The notes below the pieces were generated by a model, which saw nothing but the letters and a program-made list of their open reading frames with translations, was not told the origin of the DNA and did no database searches. A DNA stretch of 64,000 nt from Bacteroidetes bacterium B1(2017) (lineage in GTDB: Bacteria; Bacteroidota; Bacteroidia; UKL13-3). A program made the translations under genes and the position numbers. Numbering within the stretch: the first letter of the stretch is position 1; every line of letters starts with the position of its first letter. Below, in pieces: positions 1 through 7,988 of the stretch. The stretch is from assembly GCA_002256395.1 (NCBI GenBank), contig NKJG01000001.1:1178001-1242000 (forward strand). Reading direction: 5' to 3'.

Positions 1-2
1 GT

Positions 3-1553
3 ACTAACTTAACCCTAGGAGCGGCAAGAACATTAACTGGCACCTTAACCGTAAATAGTGGCTGTACCTTTAATTCTGGAAGTAACCTTTTAACCTTAGC
101 AAATGGCGCAAGAATAGCTAACTCTAGCGGTGCTACGTTTTCAGGTACTGTAAATATTGTTTTTGCAACTACAGCTCGCCGTGCCTTTAGATTATTTGGT
201 CATCCCTTTAGCAGTGCTATTGCCATGAACCAATTAACAGGAACAGGTGAGTTAGATATTACAGGTAATGCTACCGGTGCTTCAACAAGTGGATCGGCCT
301 GTACAGGCTGTACCGCAACAACCAACAACGCTCCTTCTAGCTTCAGTTATAGCCCTGCATCGGGTAATTCGGGAACTAGCCCTGATCCAGGTTGGACCTC
401 TTTTAACGATTTAAGCACTAGTTCTTGGAGTCAATATCAAGGTATTAGGGTTTTAGTTAGAGGTGTAAAAGGAGAAGGTTTAACAAGCGGCACAGGCTAC
501 ACCCCTAGTGCTGCAACTATTACCGTTTCGGGTGGTATAAATGATGGAAGTAATAAAACCATAACTTTAACCAGTGGAGTTAGTTCTGATTACAACTTAA
601 TTTCTAATCCCTTCTGTTCTCAAATAGATTTCGGTTCAATTGCTGGCGGTCAAAGAACGGGTGTAGGAAATAACTTTTATACTTGGAATCCAGCCTTGTC
701 TACCAGGGGTGCTTATGTATCAACTACATTTGGTACACCCTATATTCTGCCAATAATGGGGGCTGTTTTTGTATCTAAGGGTTCGGCTTCAAACATAACA
801 ATTAATGAATCTGATAAAGTAAGTGGTTCGGCTCAGGCTTTATTTAAGAACGATCCAAATGCGGTTGATCAATTAGCCATAACCGTGGTATCTGATACCA
901 TTACATGGGATTTCTATAAACTAAGATTTAGAAATGATGCCTCTAATACAACTGATGATCAAGATGCCATTAAATTTGTGAACCCAGAATTGGCATTATC
1001 TAGTCTTTCTAGTGAAGGAAAGAAGCTAGCAATTGATGTTAGACCAGTACCAGCCAATGAAACGCTTGTTGATTTAAGTTTTGAAAGAGCGCCTCAAGGA
1101 AATCTTAAATTTGATTTTTCTGCTAGTCAGTTACCTGCAACACCTATTTATTTAGACGATAAATTCACCCATACACAAACCCTAGTAAGCAGCAATTTGG
1201 TTTATAGTTTTGATGTAACAGGCGATGCAGCAAGTTATGCTGAAAACAGGTTTTCATTAATATTAAATAAAGGCACAACAGGCTTAGCTTCTTTAAATGG
1301 TGCTTCAGAAAAGCAAATTAGTCTTTATCCTAATCCAGCTTCAACAACTATTAACTTGCAAGTAAACACACCAACAAATGCTACTTACACCTATATTCTA
1401 GTAAATCAATTAGGTGAAGAATTAGGTAGAGGCGATTTTAACTTTAATAGTAAAAACACACATGCCTTAAACATTGAAACATTAAGCAATGGTGTGTATT
1501 TTGTGAAAGTAGTTTCGGGCACTAGCAGCCAAACAATTAAATTTATTAAATAA
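3..1553 (+). CDS. T9SS cargo, beta-solenoid-type surface protein (5' end outside window)
   Basis: The frame is open from base 3 with no stop, so the gene begins before the window; the ATG at 225 is internal. The first residues form short repeats of the type TLTG.L.V..G..FN.GSN, as in secreted beta-solenoid proteins. The middle part (GIRVLVRG, DYNLISNPF, YILPIMGAVFVSKG) is a block I recognise from many Bacteroidota secreted proteins that end in sorting domains. The last ~80 residues are a T9SS type A domain, with SLYPNPAST, then VNQLGEELG, and finally NGVYFVKVVSG and a lysine-ending tail. The protein should be exported by Sec, passed through the type IX machinery and attached to or released from the cell surface. 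A 58-codon gene follows 21 bp downstream and is probably co-transcribed. Ligand and exact role are unknown. Confidence 0.85.
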   Translation, partial: TNLTLGAARTLTGTLTVNSGCTFNSGSNLLTLANGARIANSSGATFSGTVNIVFATTARRAFRLFGHPFSSAIAMNQLTGTGELDITGNATGASTSGSACTGCTATTNNAPSSFSYSPASGNSGTSPDPGWTSFNDLSTSSWSQYQGIRVLVRGVKGEGLTSGTGYTPSAATITVSGGINDGSNKTITLTSGVSSDYNLISNPFCSQIDFGSIAGGQRTGVGNNFYTWNPALSTRGAYVSTTFGTPYILPIMGAVFVSKGSASNITINESDKVSGSAQALFKNDPNAVDQLAITVVSDTITWDFYKLRFRNDASNTTDDQDAIKFVNPELALSSLSSEGKKLAIDVRPVPANETLVDLSFERAPQGNLKFDFSASQLPATPIYLDDKFTHTQTLVSSNLVYSFDVTGDAASYAENRFSLILNKGTTGLASLNGASEKQISLYPNPASTTINLQVNTPTNATYTYILVNQLGEELGRGDFNFNSKNTHALNIETLSNGVYFVKVVSGTSSQTIKFIK

Positions 1554-1574
1554 GAAAAATAACAAAACACGAAT

Positions 1575-1751
1575 ATGAAAAAGTATCTATTAGCACTTGT
1601 ATTTGCTGTAGTATTAAGCTTAAGTGCCACGCAAGTATTTGCTCAACCTGGGTTTGATGATGATGTTAGTGATGCACCTGTTGACGCAGGCATTAGCTTG
1701 TTAGTGGCTGCAGGCATTGGCTTAGGATTAAAAGCTAAGCAATCAAAATAG
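1575..1751 (+). CDS. Small PID-CTERM-like sorting-tail protein (58 aa)
   Basis: A 58-codon ATG frame begins 21 bp after the preceding stop. It has a signal peptide (MKKYLLALVFAVVLSLS, cleavage after VFAQ), a short acidic mature segment (PGFDDDVSDAP), then P-V-D-A-G followed by a hydrophobic helix (ISLLVAAGIGLGL) and a basic end (KAKQSK). This layout resembles the very short Bacteroidota proteins with a P-I-D-G-G tripartite C-terminal signal (PID-CTERM), thought to be handled by exosortase-like enzymes. The match is from memory of the motif; valine and alanine replace isoleucine and glycine here. No exosortase gene lies in the window. The codon pattern, the signal peptide and the terminator 20 bp downstream make a real gene likely despite its size. 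Confidence 0.72.
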   Translation: MKKYLLALVFAVVLSLSATQVFAQPGFDDDVSDAPVDAGISLLVAAGIGLGLKAKQSK

Positions 1752-1770
1752 CAGTAACCATTTAATTAAT

Positions 1771-1803
1771 AAAAAAGCCCAAGAGATAATCTTGGGCTTT
1801 TTT
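1771..1803. terminator. Bidirectional intrinsic terminator
   Basis: AAAAGCCCAAGA, a five-base loop GATAA, then the exact complement TCTTGGGCTTTT, flanked by A and T runs on the two sides. It lies between the plus-strand cargo/small-protein pair and the minus-strand beta-helix gene and can serve both. Confidence 0.9.
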
Positions 1804-1821
1804 ATTTGGTCGTATGTTGAT

Positions 1822-3846
1822 TTACTTTTTAAACTTCTTAAGAATATCCGTTAAATCATAACTCACACCAAAATGATGTTGGAAAAACATATCGGGTAAT
1901 AAGTTATTTGTACGTTTAATGTTTGAGTTATATTTAGGAAAAACCTTTTCAAAAACAAGAGGCTTGCCTGTTACTAAATCTATAGGCATTTCAACATCTC
2001 CAACATTTGCCCTCCATTTGTCGTAATTACCTCCATAAGTGTAGCCTTGACCATAGTCGTCGATGTAGTCCGACATTGATAAGACTGTTTTTAATTCATA
2101 CCTAAACCTGAATTTTTTGTATACATAGGCTAGTTGAAAGGAAACATTAAAATTAATGGTATACGCACCATACCCTCTTTTACTACTTAAAAAATTTTGT
2201 CCCTCCATTCCTAAAGGGCGCAATGCAATATATTTGGCCGTGTCCTTGTTGTGATTATAAATTAAGCATTTATAAGGGTCAAAACGCATAAAACCAACGC
2301 CAAATCCAATTGCAGGAATCCAATGACCAACATCATCGTTTTTATTAGCTAATAAATAGTCGTGTTTTGGAGCAAAATAATAAATGGCATCAAAATCCAA
2401 AATATACATTTTGGTTTTAAAATTTGATTCCCAACTAGAGCGTTGTTTTAGAACCTTATCGTTAGTTGCATAAGTTGGTGCTGACTGCCATATCATAAGT
2501 GGTGCAGTAGGGTCGTGCATACCAATATTGGTTCTATAAAAAGTGCCTCTATAACTCCAGTTTCTTTTGCGGTTATATTGAACATATAAACCACCGGTCC
2601 ATTCAAATACTCCAGGTATACCAAATTTATGGTGTATATCGCCCACATAACATGCAAGGCCGCCCCAAACACCTGCTTCATAACTTGGTACAAAAGGAAC
2701 TCCAGGGTTAATTAAAAGAGAATCGGCATTAATTACTTTTGGCCCTTTTAATTTGGCTTGTGAAAGCGAATCTTCTTCGGGTTTTAACGCAGGCAATTCA
2801 ACTTGTAGTCCCAAGCTTGTTACGAGGGTTTTAGCAATTCCATCTGAGTAAAAAATTTCTAATGAATCGTTTTGGAATCTTTGTGTATAGGGTAATTTGT
2901 TTCCTATTGAATCTTGCACAGCAGCTATTTTGCAACCTTTTGCTGTTTTAAGTAAAATGGTTCCACTTAAATGAGTAAGGTCTTGTATAAAGCAATTATC
3001 ACCTGGCCATTGAGTTAAATTTTTTACCTCACCTTTTATGAGTGGTAACCGAGGGTCGGCGTAATAATCGTAAACAGGTCTGTTATTATTTGAAGTGTAT
3101 AGCCCTTCTGTTAAAACGTTTTCGGCATTTCCGCTTACCGATAAACCAATTGGCGATCCTGAGGCAAAGTTTCTATTAAATGCTAAATGACCAATTTGAA
3201 GATTTTTTTCGAAATAGGGTTTGGCAATATTTAAGTGTAAAACTCCTAGTGAAGTATCATTTCCAAACACCTTATTGTCTTCAAAGGTTAAATAGTCTAT
3301 TTGGTATTTTATGCCCGATCCACCTGCATTGTCAATAATAATACCCGATTTGTTGTTGTAAAAATTGCTATTCACTAATTTAAATGAGATTGGTTTTTCA
3401 TTTAAATTACTCATTGGACTTGCTACAAAAAGCACCGACTCACTATACTCTGATTTGCGAATAGTAATATTGTCAAAAACCACCGCTTCTCTCGACCAAA
3501 AGGGTTCAAAACTTATTGGCTGCATAAGGCCAGAAAAGCTTGCATTTGCAATGTATATGGAACTTTTTGTGTCAATTCCATTAAACACAATACCTGCGCC
3601 AGGGTCATTTGTGTTTTCAGAGATAAAGTGCACGGGTTGTTCTTTTGTTCCACCTACAAAAAGGCCTCCCTCAACCCAAATTCTGGCCCCAGGTTTAAAC
3701 AAAACCACAGTACCTGCCTTTATTTTATATTCTTCTCCTTTTGCCACCTTTACTACTTGGCTAATTTGAAGTGTATCCTGCGCCATTGTTCCTTTCATAA
3801 GAAACATAAACAAAAAGCATAGCGCTATTTTAGATCTTATTTTCAT
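1822..3846 (-). CDS. Beta-helix plus outer-membrane barrel protein of the GldLM-like locus
   Basis: The start is taken as the ATG at 3846; a TTG two codons earlier would overlap the upstream stop. It has a signal peptide (MKIRSKIALCFLFMFLMKG, cleaved after TMAQ). Residues ~25-290 look like a right-handed parallel beta-helix: short alternating strands and phrases such as VEGGLFVGGTKEQPVHF and NNKSGIIIDNAGGSGI. Residues ~390-674 resemble an outer-membrane barrel of the DUF6089 type (GLACYVGDI, WIPAIGFGVGFMRFDP, RPLGMEGQ, SMSDYIDDYG). PorG of the T9SS is, to my knowledge, in this barrel group. It is the last gene of the cluster and begins 2 bp after the second GldM-like gene, so it is probably the outer-membrane partner of that motor. 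The barrel assignment is by resemblance, and the fusion with a beta-helix is unusual. Confidence 0.7.
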   Translation of the reverse strand: MKIRSKIALCFLFMFLMKGTMAQDTLQISQVVKVAKGEEYKIKAGTVVLFKPGARIWVEGGLFVGGTKEQPVHFISENTNDPGAGIVFNGIDTKSSIYIANASFSGLMQPISFEPFWSREAVVFDNITIRKSEYSESVLFVASPMSNLNEKPISFKLVNSNFYNNKSGIIIDNAGGSGIKYQIDYLTFEDNKVFGNDTSLGVLHLNIAKPYFEKNLQIGHLAFNRNFASGSPIGLSVSGNAENVLTEGLYTSNNNRPVYDYYADPRLPLIKGEVKNLTQWPGDNCFIQDLTHLSGTILLKTAKGCKIAAVQDSIGNKLPYTQRFQNDSLEIFYSDGIAKTLVTSLGLQVELPALKPEEDSLSQAKLKGPKVINADSLLINPGVPFVPSYEAGVWGGLACYVGDIHHKFGIPGVFEWTGGLYVQYNRKRNWSYRGTFYRTNIGMHDPTAPLMIWQSAPTYATNDKVLKQRSSWESNFKTKMYILDFDAIYYFAPKHDYLLANKNDDVGHWIPAIGFGVGFMRFDPYKCLIYNHNKDTAKYIALRPLGMEGQNFLSSKRGYGAYTINFNVSFQLAYVYKKFRFRYELKTVLSMSDYIDDYGQGYTYGGNYDKWRANVGDVEMPIDLVTGKPLVFEKVFPKYNSNIKRTNNLLPDMFFQHHFGVSYDLTDILKKFKK

Positions 3847-3848
3847 GC

Positions 3849-5216
3849 TCAAATAAGTTGAATGATGATTGGTTTTTCAAATTTTCTGCTTTCATTCCCG
3901 GCTCTAACCTCTATATTATAGATAATAATATATTGAAGCTGAGCCATTGATTTTCCAGCTGTTTTTAGTTGGGTTCCGTTTATTTTTTCTACTTGGCTAT
4001 TGCTTCCAACCCATCTAACATCAAATGATTTTATTTCAAAAACACCCTCCTCAAAAGAGGGATGTATAGCCTGTAATTCAATTTTCCCCTCGCGTTCAAG
4101 CCTACTTTTACTAATACTTAAGGAAGGAAGGTTTTTAAGTTCAAAAATTGGATCAGGCAAAGGCTTAACAAATACCGAATCTAAAAACAAAATGCCTTCT
4201 CCTGTATTTATTCTTATGGTGCACCAGCCTTCTTTTTTAGGATTGAAACTAAGTTTTCCTGTTTTGGTTTCTATAGTTGCCTCTGGGTCGGCTTCACACG
4301 TTAGCCTAGCGCCTTGGTCGTATAATGGTATTTTTTGAGTATAGGTAACTCCTGTATAGCACACTCTAAATGGCAATGCCTCTTTTTGTGGAAACCCAGC
4401 AGGCAACACTTGAACCACCATTGTTTCGGTTTTAATTAATCCTTTGGCCTTGAGGGTATACATACCTGCTACGCTTGGTTTAAAATTAAAACTGTTGCCA
4501 TTTATTTCATAATCCATACTCGAAACCCCATCTCTGTCAACAAATAACTCTACAAGCTTGTCGCCTCTAGTGGCAAGGTTTGCAGCATCACCTACACGCA
4601 TGGTAGAATAACCTGTCATTAATGTAAATTTAGGCTCCTCGCTTGGTGTTTCGGTTATTCCTTTTTTATTGCCAAGCAATTTGTAACGTAGGTTTAATTC
4701 TTCTAATAAATTACGAGCCAATCCCGCAGGAACATGTTTCCATCTGTATTGTAGCCATTTCTTAACATCTTCTTTTCCACCAATTCCATTTTTTAAATCA
4801 TCGTCAAATAAGGTGGTAAAAAAGGCTTTTCGTTCATCAGTAGCAGGTAATTGTTGAGCCCAATTCCTTAAAGCAACTAAATCATCAAATAAGTTTTTTC
4901 CTTGTGTGCCATCCATAAAAAACCTATCCGTTATAGTAAAAGAATTTGGTTCAGGCATTTGGTCCTTCTGCTCATCATAGCCTAATTCTTTTTTAAATAA
5001 ACTATCGGTTTGATCCAACTTGTTTGACAGAATTACCAAAATAGAGTCTGAGTAAACAGCGTGTGGTTTTTTTAGGTAAGTATGTATTACTGGCGAAACT
5101 TTAAGCCAAGCAATAGGAATTTGAATAACCGATAAAATTAAAAATATCAGGTACATTAAGCTAATTAGCCTAAAGCGCAAATTCTTACTTCGTTTTATGT
5201 ATACGTATTGAGCCAT
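3849..5216 (-). CDS. GldM-like motor protein, second paralogue
   Basis: Protein of 455 residues with a basic N-terminus and one transmembrane helix at ~16-38 (ISLMYLIFLILSVIQIPIAW), which echoes the LMYLVFIAML helix of GldM. A mostly helical region (~40-200) and several Ig-like beta domains follow (YSTMRVGDAANLATRGD, FKPSVAGMYTLKAKG, FNPKKEGWCTIRI). The C-terminal part contains FEIKSFDVRWVG and resembles the last GldM domain. Canonical GldM forms a dimer whose helices sit inside the GldL pentamer and whose periplasmic shaft reaches the outer membrane. The ATG overlaps the stop of the first GldM-like gene (TAATG), so translation is likely coupled. It is strongly diverged from canonical GldM, and function in secretion or gliding is not shown. 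Confidence 0.72.
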   Translation of the reverse strand: MAQYVYIKRSKNLRFRLISLMYLIFLILSVIQIPIAWLKVSPVIHTYLKKPHAVYSDSILVILSNKLDQTDSLFKKELGYDEQKDQMPEPNSFTITDRFFMDGTQGKNLFDDLVALRNWAQQLPATDERKAFFTTLFDDDLKNGIGGKEDVKKWLQYRWKHVPAGLARNLLEELNLRYKLLGNKKGITETPSEEPKFTLMTGYSTMRVGDAANLATRGDKLVELFVDRDGVSSMDYEINGNSFNFKPSVAGMYTLKAKGLIKTETMVVQVLPAGFPQKEALPFRVCYTGVTYTQKIPLYDQGARLTCEADPEATIETKTGKLSFNPKKEGWCTIRINTGEGILFLDSVFVKPLPDPIFELKNLPSLSISKSRLEREGKIELQAIHPSFEEGVFEIKSFDVRWVGSNSQVEKINGTQLKTAGKSMAQLQYIIIYNIEVRAGNESRKFEKPIIIQLI

Positions 5217-6619
5217 TATTTACCAATAAAAATAGGTGCACCCATTGTGGTACTCGTTCCGTTTGAATTTAATAAGCGTATCTCGTCAAAAATTAGGGTA
5301 CTGCCTGCTGGTGCGCTAGCTTCAATGCTCCTTAATTCGTTGCGCAAAAAGCGTGTTCTACTCTTTGTTTTCGATATCGTTCCATCGGGCCTAATTAGGG
5401 TCATGTTAAAGTTAACTACCTGCCAATTGGCACTTAGTGATTCTAAACAATGTGCCTTAGCAAACTCTGTTTTTTGTCCAGCCACATCTTTTAAAACCAC
5501 TTCTGGTGCTTGGCCTTTTCTAGCAAACATTGATCGGTTGTCAAGAATTTCTCCATTTGATCGCATTTCAATGGTGAACCTACCCTCCACTTGAGGTGTA
5601 ATAAGTAGCTCTCCATTTTTGTTTTCAATGTCGGCACCATTTGAGGTAAAACTCAAATTCCTAATTCTTTCTAAGCCATTTAAATCAACAGTTAGCGAAA
5701 GGGGTTCACCAATATAAGCTGCAAGTTCTTGTTCGTTTTCTAAGAAACGTAAGGAGGGTTTAATTACCTTGAAACTTCTTCTTATATAATCTTCCCCAAT
5801 ATTTGCCTCTAACTCATATTGACCAACCTTGGTGGGCGTCCAATTTATTTTGTAATGCAAACCCTTATAGTTTGGGGTCATGCTTACTTGGTTAATCCTA
5901 ACCGTTGGCGCTATTGAATCTCTTGAGAAAAAATCAAAGGTTATGTCTTCTCCTACATAGTACACATCTTTAAATCCTTGTAAAAAACTTGAATCACTGG
6001 AGGCTATTACCTTGAAGGCGTTTTTGCCCTCATCTAGTTGCTGACCTAAATAGGCAAGCGTTTGGCTTAGTACAACTGTTTCCATATGGCATAATATTGA
6101 ACCAATTGCGCCATCTGGCGTTTCTATAAAGAAGTTATTACGTATTGGGTTTTGTGTTGTAAGTGTTGAGATATCCAAACCTAAATCAGTACATAAACCT
6201 CCTCTGAATACGGCTGGAAAACCTAAAACAAATTCACTTAGGTTTACATGAAGGGCAAGACTTTCTTTATCTGGAAACAGATGTTTTTTTGCAAAGTTTT
6301 TCTCTTTTAATTTTTCGCCTTTTAAACCTGTTTCCTTTACAAAAGCTGCGTAATCAAGATTCAATCCATGAATAATTTCGTAGGTAGCAAGCGCTCTTTT
6401 TTTCATGGTGAGTTCATCTTGCAAATTGCTATCAAATCCAGTTAATTTTTCAAGATAGCGTTTGTTTAGCTCGGCTTGAGTATTGGATAAAGGAATAAAA
6501 TGGCGAACAAAATCACCAGAGGTGGAGAAGAAAAAAAACACAATAAAAATCAAGTACAAGAAGGTAAGCTTCTTGAAGTTGAGTGCTTTTGATTTACTAA
6601 TCCGGATGGTTCTGGCCAT
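5216..6619 (-). CDS. GldM-like motor protein, first paralogue
   Basis: Protein of 467 residues. It has a basic N-terminus (RTIRISKSKALNFKK), one membrane helix at ~18-35 (LTFLYLIFIVFFFF), a helical region to ~200, then Ig-like domains (VYYVGEDITFDFFSRD, INWTPTKVGQYELEANIG, ITPQVEGRFTIEM). The C-terminal domain (VVNFNMTLIRPDG, STLIFDEIRLLNSNG, GAPIFIG) follows the pattern of the last GldM domain. Family knowledge: GldM/PorM is the rotating periplasmic shaft of the proton-driven GldLM motor that powers T9SS and gliding. The gene starts 2 bp after gldL and ends on the ATG of a second GldM-like gene. The pair shares architecture but little sequence, so an asymmetric shaft or two alternative shafts are both possible. 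Confidence 0.75.
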   Translation of the reverse strand: MARTIRISKSKALNFKKLTFLYLIFIVFFFFSTSGDFVRHFIPLSNTQAELNKRYLEKLTGFDSNLQDELTMKKRALATYEIIHGLNLDYAAFVKETGLKGEKLKEKNFAKKHLFPDKESLALHVNLSEFVLGFPAVFRGGLCTDLGLDISTLTTQNPIRNNFFIETPDGAIGSILCHMETVVLSQTLAYLGQQLDEGKNAFKVIASSDSSFLQGFKDVYYVGEDITFDFFSRDSIAPTVRINQVSMTPNYKGLHYKINWTPTKVGQYELEANIGEDYIRRSFKVIKPSLRFLENEQELAAYIGEPLSLTVDLNGLERIRNLSFTSNGADIENKNGELLITPQVEGRFTIEMRSNGEILDNRSMFARKGQAPEVVLKDVAGQKTEFAKAHCLESLSANWQVVNFNMTLIRPDGTISKTKSRTRFLRNELRSIEASAPAGSTLIFDEIRLLNSNGTSTTMGAPIFIGK

Positions 6620-6621
6620 AC

Positions 6622-7116
6622 CTATTTGTCGCTAGCTAAAAATTCTCTGTACTTGGCGTTAATTTTAAGCATATGCTCATTGTATTCGCCTAATTGCTGG
6701 TTAAACTCATTTACCTTGCCGTGCATTTCCTTGCTGGCTTGGGCATTTGAGGCCATTTCTGTTTTTATGGCACTAAGCGACTCGTTTAAGCCTTTTATTT
6801 GAGAACTTAAATCGCCTAAGGTGCTACTAAATTGTTTCATGGCATCTTGGTATGAGCTAAGATTTGCAGCTTCGCCACCGTTTTCATTTGTTAATTGAGG
6901 AAACACATTTTCCCATTGGTATTCTTTATCATCCGTGCTTCGTTCAAAAGCAGAAACTAAAAATACCAAGGCCTCAATTGATAAACCCGCAATAAATAAT
7001 TCGTTGGCATAATCCCAGCCAACAAACTTAAACATCGAACCTACCAATACTACAGAGGCTCCAAATCCATAAAAGAATGTAGTAATATCTAATTTACCTT
7101 TTTGTTTATTTGCCAT
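6622..7116 (-). CDS. GldL-like proton-channel motor protein
   Basis: Protein of 164 residues with two membrane helices (~12-30 and ~37-57). The stretch GASVVLVGSMFKFVGW, then SIEALVFLVSAFE, is the signature of GldL/PorL, including the lysine in helix 1 (K30) and the buried glutamate in helix 2 (E48), which is essential for proton coupling in known GldL. The C-terminal ~80 residues are a long coiled coil (QFSSTLGDLSSQIKGLNESL) in the cytoplasm. Canonical GldL is ~200-220 residues, so this is a short form. It should form a pentamer around the GldM-like helices and use the proton gradient to turn them. It lies between a coiled-coil membrane gene (4 bp) and two GldM-like genes (2 bp). Confidence 0.88.
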   Translation of the reverse strand: MANKQKGKLDITTFFYGFGASVVLVGSMFKFVGWDYANELFIAGLSIEALVFLVSAFERSTDDKEYQWENVFPQLTNENGGEAANLSSYQDAMKQFSSTLGDLSSQIKGLNESLSAIKTEMASNAQASKEMHGKVNEFNQQLGEYNEHMLKINAKYREFLASDK

Positions 7117-7120
7117 ACTA

Positions 7121-7636
7121 TTATTGTTTACGCTTAATTATGTATTCGTTAAATTCATTCCACGATTTTTGTTGTTGCTTTAAGGCTTTTGTGGTACTAA
7201 TTCTTACCGCTATTAATAACACAAGTACAAATACTACCAAAGCTAAAGTATAATAAATTAATTGTTGCTTTAATTGTGCATCAAGAGACGCCTTTACGCC
7301 TTCAACCGTTTTATTTTGTTCTTCAAATTTTTTAGAAAATTCATCTAAGGCTAAATTAACAGCACGCTCATTTTGGGCCTGAGTTTGCAGATTGGTTTGA
7401 AGTTGTTCTTGCAGGTGTTGGTTTACGCTTAATTGCTCATCCAATGATTTGGAAACAGTTTTTAAACGCTCTTCCATGCGCTCCACCCTTACATCTAACT
7501 CATTCGTAAGTGAGCGTGTTGCTTGAATAGTTTGTTTGAGGTTGTTTACCTCTTCAACAGTTGGGTTTTGTGTATTTGTTTGACCCAATACTATAAACGG
7601 AAACCAAGCTAATGCCAATAGTATTTTTATTCTCAT
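7121..7636 (-). CDS. Signal-peptide coiled-coil protein with C-terminal membrane helix
   Basis: The start is placed at the ATG at 7636, which gives a clean signal peptide (MRIKILLALAWFPFIVLG, then QTNT). Residues ~25-125 are almost entirely heptad-like coiled coil (NNLKQTIQATRSLTNELDVR, VERMEERLKTVSKSLDEQ). A single helix at ~128-150 (LIYYTLALVVFVLVLLIAV) and a short basic cytoplasmic tail ending in KRKQ follow. It would sit in the inner membrane with a periplasmic coiled coil. I recognise no family. As first gene of the GldL/GldM-like block, 4 bp before gldL, it may surround or brace the motor; that is inference from position and shape. Confidence 0.75.
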   Translation of the reverse strand: MRIKILLALAWFPFIVLGQTNTQNPTVEEVNNLKQTIQATRSLTNELDVRVERMEERLKTVSKSLDEQLSVNQHLQEQLQTNLQTQAQNERAVNLALDEFSKKFEEQNKTVEGVKASLDAQLKQQLIYYTLALVVFVLVLLIAVRISTTKALKQQQKSWNEFNEYIIKRKQ

Positions 7637-7988
7637 AATTGTATCAGTTATGTGCAAGTAAATTAATAATAAATTAATAAACAAGACTTTAATAATTTAT
7701 AACAAGTAAAAATAAACCACTAAAACAGAAAAGTACGCAGTTAAGAGAAGCGAGGTTGCCAATGAAAATGAAGGCAATAGGTATTTATTTTTTAAAGTTT
7801 ACAATCAAATTCCTAAAGAGTTTTGCAAAACATAAAGGCAAAGTCCACCTGCCCTTCTAATAAAAGAGTGCTTTGTTTTCATTAAAATCAAGGTATTTAT
7901 AGGTATCCAAAATGTGTTCAAGTTTGTCAATTGTTCAACAAATCCTAGCCTATTCAATGGGGTTGACTGATGGAATTGGTGCAGCTCC
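7637..7988. other. Intergenic region ahead of the GldLM-like block
   Basis: About 350 bp without a plausible gene, between the giant repeat gene and the motor block on the minus strand. The part next to 7636 is very AT-rich and is the likely promoter zone of the motor genes, but I see no clean TAnnTTTG box. No convincing terminator for the giant gene is visible. Confidence 0.5.

Noticed and set aside
1822..7116. Calling the cluster the standard T9SS operon
   Set aside because: gldK and gldN are absent, two GldM-like genes are present, and the outer-membrane gene differs from any standard component.
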